Assembly: GCF_006149045.1 (NCBI RefSeq)
Contig: NZ_VBSN01000038.1
Location: forward strand, 124,001-188,000
Length of the DNA stretch: 64,000 nt
Reading direction: 5' to 3'
DNA from: Dyadobacter flavalbus
GTDB taxonomy: Bacteria > Bacteroidota > Bacteroidia > Cytophagales > Spirosomataceae
The translations under genes and the position numbers were made by a program. The notes below the pieces were generated by a model. It searched no databases, had not been told where the DNA came from, and worked only from the letters and a program-made list of their open reading frames with translations. Of this stretch, positions 34,348 through 44,042 are shown piece by piece (position 1 is the stretch's first letter; each line of letters opens with the position of its first letter).

Positions 34348-35652
34348 TCAGGCTTTTGGATATTTCCATTCGCCTCTGTATTCCCTGCTTAGTAACTTGT
34401 TGGCTTCTTCATCGCCGGTTATCAGCTCCTTTTCTCCGTCCCAGGCAATACTTCGTCCCAGTTTGTAAGACAGCATTCCCAAAAGTGCCACATTCGTCGA
34501 ACGCTGACCGGTTTCTATATCGCAGACCGGAGGTGTGTTCGTTTTGATGGAAGTAAGAAAATTGGCCCAGAGCTGCTGTATGTTCTGGTCATCCGGCTTG
34601 TTCAGCTGCGCATCCTGATGAATGACAGGTTTGTTCGGATTAGTCGGGTAAAATGTCCAGCCGTCCAGCCAGCCCATGTGGAATGTTCCTTCCGTACCAT
34701 AGAAATAAACACCGACAGCTTGCTGCGGATGCGTTTTTTCAGCATGATTGGCAGCAAAGTTACGGTGCTCCCATTCCAGTGTAAAGCCGTCGAAATCATA
34801 AACCGCAACCTGATGATCCGGCGCATCCGTATTGTCCTGACGAATGGCTCTTCCACCGGTCGAATACACTTTTTTAGGATATTTCTGTTCCGACCACCAA
34901 AGTACCTGATCCAGCCAGTGGATTCCCCAGTCGCCCAATGTACCGTTTGCAAAGTTGAGGTAATTCCGGAACCCTTTCGGATGAATGGTTTTATTGTAGG
35001 GAACCAGGCTGGCGGGCCCGCAGTAAAAATCCCAGTCCAGGCCTTTCGGCGGTTCTTCTTCGGCTACCTTTTGCCCGGGGCCGCCGCCATAATGTACAAA
35101 CGCCCTGGCCATACCGATTTTGCCAGCCTTTCCTGATTTCAGAAATTCCATTCCGGAAACATTATGCGGAGAAACACGCCGGTGCGTGCCCACCTGAACA
35201 ATTTTGCCCTGTTTACGCGTAACATTCACCATGGCGCGTCCTTCATTGATTGTGTGAGAAACCGGTTTTTCAACATAAACGTGAGCGCCTGACTCGACAG
35301 CCGCAATGCAGCACAGCGCATGCCAGTGATCCGGCGTAGCCACAATCACAATTTCCGGCTTTTCTTTCAGCAGCAGTTCCCTGAAATCACGGTACAGTTT
35401 GGGTTTGTCTGAAGTCAGTTTCCCGACTTCACTCTGACAGATTTTAAGCTGGTTTTCATCCACATCGCAAAGTGCAACTACTTTGCTTTCACCGGCCTGT
35501 ATCGCACAGCGCAGAATATTTGTTCCCCACCAGCCGGCTCCGATTAACGCGGTCCGGTATGGAGCTGCGCGTTTTAAAGCTGTAAATAGCGGAAGTGAAG
35601 AAAGTGCTGCGCCCGCCAGTGAAGATTTCTCAATAAAAGTTCGACGATCCAT
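34348..35652 (-). CDS. Gfo/Idh/MocA-family oxidoreductase with Tat-like leader
   Basis: 434 residues. The N-terminus MDRRTFIEKSSLAGAALSSLPL looks like a twin-arginine leader (RRTFIEK). The nucleotide-binding Rossmann domain begins at about 35 (GAGWWGTNILRCA), with VVALCDVDE and VIVATPDHWHA. The dehydrogenase motif EKPVSH (Glu-Lys-Pro) follows, then a C-terminal substrate domain (WDFYCGPASLVPYN, LGDWGIHWLDQVLWW). Such secreted members are common in Bacteroidota and are often linked to sugar or sugar-acid turnover; the cofactor must be carried by the folded protein if it is exported by Tat. Substrate unknown. Not obviously co-transcribed with the hydrolase upstream (152-base gap). Confidence 0.92.
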   Translation of the reverse strand: MDRRTFIEKSSLAGAALSSLPLFTALKRAAPYRTALIGAGWWGTNILRCAIQAGESKVVALCDVDENQLKICQSEVGKLTSDKPKLYRDFRELLLKEKPEIVIVATPDHWHALCCIAAVESGAHVYVEKPVSHTINEGRAMVNVTRKQGKIVQVGTHRRVSPHNVSGMEFLKSGKAGKIGMARAFVHYGGGPGQKVAEEEPPKGLDWDFYCGPASLVPYNKTIHPKGFRNYLNFANGTLGDWGIHWLDQVLWWSEQKYPKKVYSTGGRAIRQDNTDAPDHQVAVYDFDGFTLEWEHRNFAANHAEKTHPQQAVGVYFYGTEGTFHMGWLDGWTFYPTNPNKPVIHQDAQLNKPDDQNIQQLWANFLTSIKTNTPPVCDIETGQRSTNVALLGMLSYKLGRSIAWDGEKELITGDEEANKLLSREYRGEWKYPKA

Positions 35653-35804
35653 ATATGGCTGTTACTGAATGATTTTTTGATTTAATAATGAGCAATGGAT
35701 TATGAGTTTTCAGGGATCAGCTATTAGCGATCAGCTTCATGCCTGTCAATATAAAAAAATTCCCTTCTCCCATCCTCCTTTGTTCCCTTTTCCCTTTTCA
35801 CCTT

Positions 35805-37109
35805 TCACATCTTACCCCCCTTCAACTTCCCGATCAGCCAGTTATTCATCAGATCCTTTTCTTCCTGATAGGTCCAGTGACCGGTATCCTGATACAGTTT
35901 CAGTTCTTTAGGTGCAGTTGTCACATTGTAAGCGGCGTACATGGAGGTAGGAGGGCAGGTTTCATCGTTATAGCCCCAGATGTAAAATCCCGGAACTTTC
36001 AGTCTTCTGGCAAAATTTACAACATCGTAGTAACCAAGCGTAGCCAGCTTTTCCTTTGTATTATTTGCCTTCATGCTCCCTTTGTCAAAATAATGCGGCC
36101 ATCCGCCGGCGCGTCCGTGAAGATAGCCCGTTACATCGCTGAGCGCAGGATAAAAAGCGCCGAGCCATTTTACGCGCGGGTCAAGTGCAGCCGTAACAAT
36201 GGACAGCGCACCGCCCTGACTGCCGCCGGTTACAGCCAGATTTTGTCCGTCGAATTGCGGCAGACTGGTCAGGAAATCATTCGCGCGAACGCAGCCCAGG
36301 TAAACTCTTTTGTAATAAAACTTATCCTTGTCATCCAGATGATACGACTGGTAGCCATTCAGCGCGCCATTGCCAAGGTCGGAATAAACCGAAGGATCCA
36401 TAATGACAGAAATGCCGTGTATGCCTATTTCCAGTGTAATGATTTCCTTTTCTGCCGTACCGATATCGCCGTAATACGGACGTATACCGGCGCCGGGAAC
36501 ACGCAGCAGCGCAGGATATTTTCCTTCTTTTTTCGGGATGCTCAGAATGCCGTAAACTCTGGTTCCCTGTCGGTTATTTTGTAAATTAAGGTGATAAACA
36601 TTCGTTTTCTCCGTGCAGCGTTCCGGAATCAGTGTCATTTTTGCATCCATCGGAACGGCGGCAAGTTCTTTTTTTGCCGTTTCCCAGAAAGCATCAAAGT
36701 CATCCGGATTGGAAACTGTCGGCTGTATCTTTTCGGGTTCAAACCCGGCCGTTGCAAGCCCGCGGTATTCGCCGCCGTCGATGTTTGCATAAGCAATGCA
36801 CCTCAGAAATCCGGGTGTTTTCAAAGTACCGCCGTCAATGTCCAGTTTGCCTTCGGCCAAAGTTTTGGATTGCTTTACAGTCGGGTCCATTTTTTCGAGG
36901 CCGATTTCATACCGTACCGGAACATTTTTAACCAGATTCCCATTTCTTAAAACGGAAACCGAGAATTTTACTTTTTCTCCCGTCCTGTAAGTCCAGTCTT
37001 CATGATCTGCCGTAACAATGACTTCAATGGCGCGTCGCGGAGGCTGCGCGTAAAGGCCGGAAATGAACAGCCATAAAAAAAGGTTAAAAAGTAAAATGCG
37101 ATGTTTCAT
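35805..37109 (-). CDS. Secreted alpha/beta hydrolase, acetylxylan-esterase-like
   Basis: I start at the ATG at 37109 (MKHRILLFNLFLWLF), which gives a signal peptide ending GLYAQ; the upstream extension does not look like one. The mature protein has an N-terminal beta domain (about 25-120) and a C-terminal alpha/beta hydrolase with the nucleophile elbow GGSQGG, a YLPALSDVTG-like region, acid in GYNDETCPP and the base in DTGHWTYQEE. It resembles the AXE1/CE7-type cephalosporin-C/acetylxylan esterases, which deacetylate xylan or oligosaccharides. Located next to an oxidoreductase with a Tat leader; both fit polysaccharide scavenging. Confidence 0.85.
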   Translation of the reverse strand: MKHRILLFNLFLWLFISGLYAQPPRRAIEVIVTADHEDWTYRTGEKVKFSVSVLRNGNLVKNVPVRYEIGLEKMDPTVKQSKTLAEGKLDIDGGTLKTPGFLRCIAYANIDGGEYRGLATAGFEPEKIQPTVSNPDDFDAFWETAKKELAAVPMDAKMTLIPERCTEKTNVYHLNLQNNRQGTRVYGILSIPKKEGKYPALLRVPGAGIRPYYGDIGTAEKEIITLEIGIHGISVIMDPSVYSDLGNGALNGYQSYHLDDKDKFYYKRVYLGCVRANDFLTSLPQFDGQNLAVTGGSQGGALSIVTAALDPRVKWLGAFYPALSDVTGYLHGRAGGWPHYFDKGSMKANNTKEKLATLGYYDVVNFARRLKVPGFYIWGYNDETCPPTSMYAAYNVTTAPKELKLYQDTGHWTYQEEKDLMNNWLIGKLKGGKM

Positions 37110-37263
37110 GAAAGAATGGAATGATTTGCTTGTGAATCTACTTTGAGATAAAGAAAACATAAGCCGGAATCTTTACCCGTAAATGCATATTTTTTACGAT
37201 TTACTGTAATTTGCCGTTTAAAGCAGTTAACTTAAAAACAGCCTAATTTTAAATTTCAGGGAT

Positions 37264-38007
37264 TTGATCAGGATCAATAAATACATCAGTGAAACGGGTT
37301 TTTGTTCAAGAAGAGAAGCAGACAAGCTCGTGGAACAAGGCCGGGTAACGCTGAACGGCCGGAAAGCGGTACTGGGTGACAAAGCTTCTGCCGAGGATCA
37401 GGTTTCCGTTGACGGCAAACCGTTGGTGGTCAAAAAAGCCGGCGTTTACATTGCATTCAATAAACCGGTGGGCATAACCTGTACGACGGAAAGGCATGTA
37501 AAAGGAAACATCATTGATTTTATAAGGCATCCCGAACGCATTTTCCCGATCGGCAGGCTGGACAAACCCTCGGAAGGACTAATATTTCTGACTAGTGACG
37601 GCGATATTGTCAACAAAATCCTGCGTGCCGGAAACAATCATGAAAAGGAATACGTCGTGACGGTTGACAAACCGGTTACCGCCGAGTTCGTGGCCAAAAT
37701 GTCGGCCGGCATTCCGATTCTCGGAACGGTTACACGCAAGTGTACGGTACGAAAGGAAAGCAGTTATGTTTTTACCATTATCCTGACGCAGGGACTCAAC
37801 CGGCAGATCAGGCGCATGTGTGAATTTCTTGGCTATAATGTGCTGAAACTCAAACGAACAAGGATTATGAACGTGACGCTGCAAAATCTTCCGGCAGGAA
37901 AATGGCGGAACCTGACTGCCGATGAACTGAAGTTTATTCAGGATGCCGTTGCCAACTCGGTCAAAACGGAAGAGGGTTCGCTGTCAGCAGACTGGGATGA
38001 AGAATAG
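37264..38007 (+). CDS. rluF: 23S rRNA pseudouridine synthase, RluF-like
   Basis: 247 residues. An S4 RNA-binding domain ([31 protein letters not shown]) precedes the RsuA/RluF-type catalytic domain ([11 protein letters not shown], then [17 protein letters not shown] with the catalytic Asp, and [24 protein letters not shown]). RluF modifies U2604 of 23S rRNA. The start codon is TTG at 37264 (no upstream in-frame ATG; a CAGGGA sits a few bases before it), which is typical of the short MRINKY start and probably real. A helix rich in acidic residues ends the protein ([12 protein letters not shown]). Confidence 0.92.
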   Translation: MIRINKYISETGFCSRREADKLVEQGRVTLNGRKAVLGDKASAEDQVSVDGKPLVVKKAGVYIAFNKPVGITCTTERHVKGNIIDFIRHPERIFPIGRLDKPSEGLIFLTSDGDIVNKILRAGNNHEKEYVVTVDKPVTAEFVAKMSAGIPILGTVTRKCTVRKESSYVFTIILTQGLNRQIRRMCEFLGYNVLKLKRTRIMNVTLQNLPAGKWRNLTADELKFIQDAVANSVKTEEGSLSADWDEE

Positions 38008-38105
38008 CATGCTTACAGCATATTGAATTTACTGTAAACGGAGGTAATGATAAGGGAAATGTCTAAATTTATATGTAAATAGTAAAAGTATAAATTGGGA
38101 CAAAC

Positions 38106-38810
38106 ATGAAATGCATGCTGCTTATTCTGCTTTTATCCGTTATCCGGCCGGTTGCATTTGCACAAAGTGCCGAACCCGTTTACAGGATCAAAGATCCGGG
38201 TGATATCAGCAGAATAATTCCGTTTAAAGACCGGTTTCAGTTCGACCGGTTTCAGGACGGGAAAGTACATTTCCGGAACGGAAAAGTATCCGCTGCGAAG
38301 CTGAATTACAGCTATGTTTATGCGGAAATCATGTTTATTAATCCTAAAAAAGATACATTGCTTCTGGCAGATCCGGATTACATCCATTTCGTAACACTTG
38401 CGGACCGCGTATATTATTATCTGAAAGGACATGGCCATATTGAGCAGATTGCCCGTTTCGGGCGGCTGGGACTGGGAAAGAAAACCTTTTATATGAACAT
38501 GGGAAATGAAAGGTATGCGGCGTATGGCCAGTATTCATCCACTTCTGCTATTTCCAGCTATTCTTCTTTTATCAATCAGGACGGCATGATCCAGTTTCTG
38601 AAAGGAAATAATAAAGTGGTCATGAAAAAGCATGCTGCCTACTTTTTTATGGATCGAAATGAAAGGTTTTTGATCGCAAGCCGTCAGAATCTGCTTAAAA
38701 CCAATTCATCGCACAAGAAAGCAATCAATCAATATTTCAAACAGCACAATCCTGATTTTGAAGAAGAAGCGGATCTGAAAAAGTTACTCGAATTCTGCAG
38801 TATGCTGTGA
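38106..38810 (+). CDS. Secreted protein of unknown function
   Basis: 234 residues. Signal peptide MKCMLLILLLSVIRPVAFAQ, then a domain with an unusual amount of Tyr, Phe and Lys (YVYAEIMFINPKKDTLLL, YYYLKGHGHIEQIARF) and a second half (IASRQNLLKTNSSHKKAINQYFKQHNPDF). No catalytic motif was recognised, and no lipobox or T9SS sorting domain. I do not recognise the family, but the C-terminal 40 residues resemble the tails of small periplasmic or surface proteins seen in Cytophagales. It lies 98 bases after rluF on the same strand. Confidence 0.75.
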   Translation: MKCMLLILLLSVIRPVAFAQSAEPVYRIKDPGDISRIIPFKDRFQFDRFQDGKVHFRNGKVSAAKLNYSYVYAEIMFINPKKDTLLLADPDYIHFVTLADRVYYYLKGHGHIEQIARFGRLGLGKKTFYMNMGNERYAAYGQYSSTSAISSYSSFINQDGMIQFLKGNNKVVMKKHAAYFFMDRNERFLIASRQNLLKTNSSHKKAINQYFKQHNPDFEEEADLKKLLEFCSML

Positions 38811-39007
38811 AATCCGGCTTTCGCACGTATAGCGGTGAACGAAAGTTTTTCATGCATTAAAAACGTTCTTTTGTTTGAAGCGTCATTTCTGATTGAAAAG
38901 ATATAAGCCTGTCTTCCTGATAAAACTTCACCTCATCTGTTTGCTTTCATTTTAATGTTTTTTTAATCCGTGGAATGGTTTTTTGAAGTAACCGAAAAAC
39001 TGAATTC

Positions 39008-40078
39008 ATGAAGGAAGAAATATCAAAACTGCTAAAATGGGTATTGCTGCTGATCGCGATACCGGCCGGGCTATATCTAGGGAAAACTTTTCTGGCACCG
39101 CTCGCTATCGGTGCCGTTCTGGCCATGATGCTTATTCCGGTAATGGACTGGTTTAGGTCAAAAAACGTGAGCAAAGGTTTTTCCGTTGCGCTGAGTACAA
39201 TGATTCTGCTGCTGTTCTTCATTTTTCTTGGCGGGCTATTATTCGTTCAGGTCAAAGTAATCACCAAAGACTGGCCGGAAATTGAAAAGCAATCCGGCCA
39301 GTATCTGGAAAAAGCGCAAAGTTTTATCGAGGAGAAATCAGGACTGAACCCGGATCAGCAACTGGATAAAGTGAAAAATGTGATTTCAAAACTGGGCAGC
39401 GCAGGGCCTGCGGCGCTGGGTTCGGTCGGAAGTGTATTGGCCAATTTTATTCTGGTTATTGTTTATGTAGTGCTTCTGCTTTCACAAAGAGAGCGTTTTA
39501 CGGCCTTTGTTCTTCGTCATTTTCCTGAACAGGAACATTTCAGTGTTCGTAAGGCCATGAAGGAAATCAGGAAAACTTCGGGCGGCTATTTTTTCGGAAT
39601 GCTGAAAGCCATGATGATCCTGGCCATTCTGTACGGAGCCGGATTTCTGATCGGAGGCGTTAAATATGCATTTTTGCTCGCGCTGATTGCGGCGGTTTTT
39701 TCATTTATCCCTTATGTCGGCAATGTAGTCGGCGGCGGACTGGCTGCGGTTCTGGCCCTTGTTTCCGGCGGACCTTCCAGCGTTCTGATCGTCGCCATTG
39801 TAATGACAGTTGCCCAAATGATCGATAATTATGTAACGCAGCCGTATGTTGTCGGTAAGGAAGTGGATCTGAACCCATTCATGACCATTACTTCGGTTAT
39901 TGCTTTCGGTATTCTCTGGGGAATTCCGGGCGCCATTATAGCCATTCCGGTTACAGGAATCCTGCGTGTTCTGTTTGAATATCTTCCAAAAACAAAGTCT
40001 CTTGCTTTTTTAATGGGAAATGAGAAGCCGGAAAAGTTTTTGTCGGAGAAAGAACCGGATGTAAGTAAAAACGTCTGA
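39008..40078 (+). CDS. AI-2E family transporter (PerM-like)
   Basis: 356 residues, about eight membrane spans. Family motifs: N-terminal PLAIGAVLAMMLIPVMDWF, the helix WPEIEKQSGQYLEKAQSFIEEKSGL (coiled-coil loop between spans 3 and 4), SQRERFTAFVLRHFPEQE, and the C-terminal signature SFIPYVGNVVGGG then DNYVTQPYVVGKEVDLNPF and FGILWGIPGAIIAIPVTG. These proteins include Na+/Li+ exporters and autoinducer exporters; the substrate is not predictable. Single gene between the unknown secreted protein and ggt. Confidence 0.94.
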   Translation: MKEEISKLLKWVLLLIAIPAGLYLGKTFLAPLAIGAVLAMMLIPVMDWFRSKNVSKGFSVALSTMILLLFFIFLGGLLFVQVKVITKDWPEIEKQSGQYLEKAQSFIEEKSGLNPDQQLDKVKNVISKLGSAGPAALGSVGSVLANFILVIVYVVLLLSQRERFTAFVLRHFPEQEHFSVRKAMKEIRKTSGGYFFGMLKAMMILAILYGAGFLIGGVKYAFLLALIAAVFSFIPYVGNVVGGGLAAVLALVSGGPSSVLIVAIVMTVAQMIDNYVTQPYVVGKEVDLNPFMTITSVIAFGILWGIPGAIIAIPVTGILRVLFEYLPKTKSLAFLMGNEKPEKFLSEKEPDVSKNV

Positions 40079-40182
40079 GGGCAAGCGTTCTTTTTGCTGA
40101 CTTTTGCTTTATGGCCATTGGAATTACGCAGGGAAAAAACTAAACTCGTATTTCCGGTTCGGAAAATTGATCTTAAGCCCCT

Positions 40183-41877
40183 ATGAAAAACCTGTATTTA
40201 CTCCTTATCTTTCTATCCGGCTTTCATGCGCTGCATGCGCAGGATCGCAATTACGGAAAAACTTTTTCCAGGAGATCCGTAGTCATGGCGCAAAACGGCA
40301 TGGCAAGTACTTCCCATCCCTTGTCAACACAGGTTGCTGTCGAAGTTTTAAAATCCGGCGGCAATGCCGTGGATGCAGCCATTGCGGCCAATGCCATGGA
40401 AGGACTGGTGGAACCGCATGTGAACGGGATCGGCGGTGATCTTTTTGCCATCGTCTGGGATGCGAAAACGAAAAAACTGTACGGACTGAATGCTTCCGGC
40501 CGTTCTCCTTACAGTCTGACATTGGATGAGTTTAAAAAGCGCGGTCTTACTTCCATTCCGTCCAAGGGGCCATTGCCGGTATCGGTGCCGGGTTGTGTCG
40601 ATGGCTGGTTTGAACTGCACAAAAAATTCGGTAAACTGCCGATGACGTCTATTTTATCCAATGCCATCAAATATGCCAGAAACGGTTTTCCTGTTCATGA
40701 TGAAGCAGCCAGTTCATGGGCAAATATGATTAATGCTTTTGGTGACCTGCCTAACGTCAGAACAACCTATGCGCCGAACGGACATGCGCCGGCCCGCGGT
40801 GAAATTTTCAAAAATCCGGCTTTGGCAAATACACTCGAAAAAATATCCAGAGGCGGACGTGATGCGTTCTACAAAGGCGAAATTGCCAGGACGATTGATA
40901 CTTTCATGAAACAGGTCGGCGGTTTTATCACGGAAAAAGATCTGGCCGATCATACTTCAACCTGGATCGAGCCGGTATCGACGAATTACCGCGGGTATGA
41001 CGTGTGGGAATTGCCGCCGAACGGGCAGGGGATAGCAACCCTGCAAATGCTGAATATTCTGGAAGGTTACGATTTTTCCAAAATAGCCTACGACAGCCCG
41101 GAACGTATTCACTTGTTTACAGAGGCCAAAAAGCTGGTTTTTGAAGACCGCGCCAAGTATTATGCGGATCCTGAATTTGCAAAAATTCCTGTAAAGGCAT
41201 TGATCTCAAAAGCGTATGCAGCAGAAAGAAGAAAACTGATCAACCCGAAAAGAGCGTCTTCCCGGCTGGAAGCGGGCAATCCGGCACTGAAAGACGGAGA
41301 CACTATTTATCTGACCGTTGCGGACAGCGAAGGAAATATTGTTTCATTGATCCAGAGCAATTACCGGGGATTCGGCTCCGGAATGGTGGCTGAAAACCTG
41401 GGATTTATGTTCCAGAACCGCGGAGAAATGTACAGCCTTGTTGAAGGTGAAAACAACACTTATGCACCGCATAAAAGGCCGTTTCACACCATTATTCCTG
41501 CTTTTATTACGAAGGACGGCGTTCCGTACATGAGTTTCGGCGTAATGGGCGGCAGTTTTCAGCCGCTTGGCCATACGCAGATTGTCATGAATATGATCGA
41601 CTACGGCATGAACCCGCAGGAAGCCGGCGATGCGCCGCGTATTGATCATCAGGGTTCATCAGAACCAACGGGTACAAAAATGACAGACAGCGGCATCATT
41701 ACCTTGGAATCAGGCTATTCTTATGAAACCATTCGTGAACTTGTGAAAATGGGCCATAAAGTAGGCTACGCCGTCGGGGCCTACGGTGGGTATCAGGCCA
41801 TTCTGTTTGATGCCGCCCATAAAGTTTATCACGGTGCCACAGAATCCAGGAAAGACGGACAGTCTGCAGGTTACTGA
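40183..41877 (+). CDS. ggt: Gamma-glutamyltransferase-family hydrolase
   Basis: 564 residues. Signal peptide MKNLYLLLIFLSGFHALHAQ. The protein matches GGT/Ntn-hydrolase layout: MASTSHPLSTQVAVEVLKSGGNAVDAAIA near residue 50, EPHVNGIGGDLFAI, and the self-processing site with Thr374 (DGDTIYLTVADSEGN), which becomes the N-terminal nucleophile of the small subunit. The GSGMV, GGSFQPLGHTQ and GDAPR signatures follow. It cleaves gamma-glutamyl bonds of glutathione-type compounds in the periplasm. A terminator for it is embedded in the neighbouring convergent gene. The substrate could also be another gamma-glutamyl peptide. Confidence 0.92.
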   Translation: MKNLYLLLIFLSGFHALHAQDRNYGKTFSRRSVVMAQNGMASTSHPLSTQVAVEVLKSGGNAVDAAIAANAMEGLVEPHVNGIGGDLFAIVWDAKTKKLYGLNASGRSPYSLTLDEFKKRGLTSIPSKGPLPVSVPGCVDGWFELHKKFGKLPMTSILSNAIKYARNGFPVHDEAASSWANMINAFGDLPNVRTTYAPNGHAPARGEIFKNPALANTLEKISRGGRDAFYKGEIARTIDTFMKQVGGFITEKDLADHTSTWIEPVSTNYRGYDVWELPPNGQGIATLQMLNILEGYDFSKIAYDSPERIHLFTEAKKLVFEDRAKYYADPEFAKIPVKALISKAYAAERRKLINPKRASSRLEAGNPALKDGDTIYLTVADSEGNIVSLIQSNYRGFGSGMVAENLGFMFQNRGEMYSLVEGENNTYAPHKRPFHTIIPAFITKDGVPYMSFGVMGGSFQPLGHTQIVMNMIDYGMNPQEAGDAPRIDHQGSSEPTGTKMTDSGIITLESGYSYETIRELVKMGHKVGYAVGAYGGYQAILFDAAHKVYHGATESRKDGQSAGY

Positions 41878-41888
41878 TAATCTGGATA

Positions 41889-44018
41889 TTATTCCAGTGC
41901 AAAGGCAACATACTTGTTGCCTTTTTTTGTGCCCAGTTTTGTTCCGCCGCAGGCAATGACCACGTACTGTTTCCCATTTACTTCATAGGTCGAAGGCGTG
42001 GCAAAACCTGCTGCCGGCAGCATCGTTTCCCATAACAGTTTCCCGTTCTTTTTATCAAATGCGCGGAACTTGCCGTCTTTGGTTGCTGCGATAAACAAAA
42101 GCCCGCTGGCGGTAACAACCGGGCCGCCGTAGTTTTCCGTTCCCGTAACAGAAGCACCTTTTGATTTCAGCGATTCCACTTCCCCGAACGGAATTTTCCA
42201 GAGGTACTCGCCGGTATTCAGGTCAATGGCGTTGAGTGTTCCCCACGGCGGCGCAATGGCAGGAAGTCCGCTGGCATCCAGAAATTTGTTATATCCGGTA
42301 CTTTGATATGGAAGATACGTTTTTTGGGAAGCCGGAATGGAGGCAACCGCTTCGGTTTTTTCATCTCCGAACAAAAAGGAAATCACTGCCTGTTTTTCGG
42401 ACGCAGACAGCATTGTAAATCCGGGCATTCTGCCTTTTCCGGCCGTTATGATCTGACTGACGTAGGCACGATCCCGGCGAGAACCGATGTCAACAAGCGA
42501 TGGATAGCCGCTGATGGCATTGCCTTTTCGTTCCGGTCCGTGGCAGTTTGCACAGTAAGTAGTGTATGTTTTTTCACCCGGGCTCAGACTGGAAAGTTCA
42601 TTTTCTTTCGGTGTATCTTTCATGGTCAGAATCCAGGCCATTTCATTGCTGTTTACGTACAGAATGCCTTGGTCCGGATCAGCGGCTGCGCCGCCCCATT
42701 CCGCACCTCCGTCAAATCCCGGCATGATGATGGTTCCTTCCTTGCTTGGCGCTGCAAACAATGCCTTTTTATAGCCTTTAAACTTTGCGATCAAGGAATC
42801 ACGATCGGGAGCATACGGACTGATGTCTTTTTCCGTCAGTGTATAAGCATGGCGCGCAAAGGATGCAGGTTTTGAAGGTACCGGCTGTGTAGCCCACGGA
42901 AATTCTCCTTTCAGCGCCTCTTTCGGCGCAGCTACTTCCTTGATCGGGAACAAGGGTTTGCCGGTAACCCGGTCAAATATAAAAACATAACCCTGTTTGC
43001 TGACCTGTGCTACGGCATCAATGCTTTTTCCGTTTTGTTTTACGGTAATCAGGTTTGGCGGGGCCGGAAGATCCCGGTCCCACATGTCGTGGTGCATGGT
43101 CTGATAATGCCAGAGCCGTTTTCCGGTACGTGCGTCCAGTGCAAGTAAACAGTTGGAAAACAGGTTGCTTCCTTTTCTTTTGCCGCCATAGAAATCGTAT
43201 CCCGCAGAACCCGTCGGCACGTACAATATGCCTCGTTTACGGTCGATGGCTGTTCCTGACCAGTTGTTTGCTGCGCCTGTATACGTGTTTTTATAAGCGT
43301 CAGCAGGAAACGTTTCGTAGCCGAATTCGCCCGGATACGGAATGGTATGGAACGTCCATTCCAGCTTTCCCGTGCGTACATTGAATGCACGGAGATCGCC
43401 CGGAGCCGCATCGGATTCTTCCGAAAGCCTTAACGGCATAATGATCAGGTCTTCAAAAACAGTTCCGGGGGTATTGGAAACCATGTATTTATTCAGGGCG
43501 ATTTCGGGCAATCCGGTATGAAGGTCTATTTTGCCGTGATCACCGAAACTTTCAATCGGTTTCCCTGTTCTGGCATCCAGTGCATATAGATAATGACCCA
43601 TGGCATGCATGATGCGTTTGTCGTCGCCGTCACTCCAGTAAGTAAGTCCGCGGCTTGTATTGGAACCATTGCTGGATTTGTCGCCAAACAGCCAGAGCTG
43701 TTTTCCCGTAGCAGCTTCCAGTGCGAACGCCTGAACGGTTGCCGTAACGCCGTAAAGCACGCCGTCCACAATGATCGGGTTAACCTGTGTCTGTCCGGAA
43801 TCCGGCATGTCGTACGTCCAGGCTACTTTCAGGTTCCTGACATTTTCAGGATTAATCTGCGTCAGGGAAGAAAAATGGTTGCGGTCCGGACCGCCGAGGT
43901 ATTCTGGCCATTCGGTTACTTCGGTTTCCTGATCGGGTCGAATATTTTTCCATGCACTTAATGTCAGTGCAGACAAGGCAAGGCAAATGGTCAGCGGGCG
44001 GAGGATTTTACGGAACAT
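41889..44018 (-). CDS. PQQ-dependent quinoprotein dehydrogenase with inserted cytochrome c domain
   Basis: 709 residues. Signal peptide-like N-terminus (LRPLTICLALSALTLSAW). Eight-bladed PQQ propeller repeats with W-motifs such as TGKQLWLFG, TGKRLWHYQ, and GRGILYVPTGSAGYDF-like RGILYVPTGS; PPNLITVKQNGK and GCPEW-like features fit the membrane/soluble glucose or alcohol dehydrogenase group. A CxxCH haem site (YCANCH, about residues 488-492) with its distal Met (MPGF) lies between propeller blades, and propeller blades resume afterwards (DLNTGEYLWKIPFG, NGKLLWETMLP). Electrons pass from PQQ to the internal haem. No PQQ synthesis genes are in the window, so PQQ is made elsewhere or imported. Confidence 0.9.
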   Translation of the reverse strand: MFRKILRPLTICLALSALTLSAWKNIRPDQETEVTEWPEYLGGPDRNHFSSLTQINPENVRNLKVAWTYDMPDSGQTQVNPIIVDGVLYGVTATVQAFALEAATGKQLWLFGDKSSNGSNTSRGLTYWSDGDDKRIMHAMGHYLYALDARTGKPIESFGDHGKIDLHTGLPEIALNKYMVSNTPGTVFEDLIIMPLRLSEESDAAPGDLRAFNVRTGKLEWTFHTIPYPGEFGYETFPADAYKNTYTGAANNWSGTAIDRKRGILYVPTGSAGYDFYGGKRKGSNLFSNCLLALDARTGKRLWHYQTMHHDMWDRDLPAPPNLITVKQNGKSIDAVAQVSKQGYVFIFDRVTGKPLFPIKEVAAPKEALKGEFPWATQPVPSKPASFARHAYTLTEKDISPYAPDRDSLIAKFKGYKKALFAAPSKEGTIIMPGFDGGAEWGGAAADPDQGILYVNSNEMAWILTMKDTPKENELSSLSPGEKTYTTYCANCHGPERKGNAISGYPSLVDIGSRRDRAYVSQIITAGKGRMPGFTMLSASEKQAVISFLFGDEKTEAVASIPASQKTYLPYQSTGYNKFLDASGLPAIAPPWGTLNAIDLNTGEYLWKIPFGEVESLKSKGASVTGTENYGGPVVTASGLLFIAATKDGKFRAFDKKNGKLLWETMLPAAGFATPSTYEVNGKQYVVIACGGTKLGTKKGNKYVAFALE
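41901..41928 (+). terminator. Intrinsic terminator of ggt, inside the 3' end of the PQQ dehydrogenase gene
   Basis: AAAGGCAAC (41901-41909) pairs perfectly with GTTGCCTTT (41916-41924) around a six-base loop, and a T tract reaches 41928 on the plus strand. The same bases encode the Lys-Gly-Asn-Lys-Tyr-Val-Ala-Phe tail of the convergent dehydrogenase. Confidence 0.8.
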
Positions 44019-44042
44019 TCAGATATGGAGTTCAGATTTTAA

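Noticed and set aside
35739..36584. 281-codon open frame on the plus strand opposite the esterase gene
   Set aside because: It mirrors a well-supported hydrolase with signal peptide and catalytic residues; the translation is rich in Arg/Cys and shows no domain.
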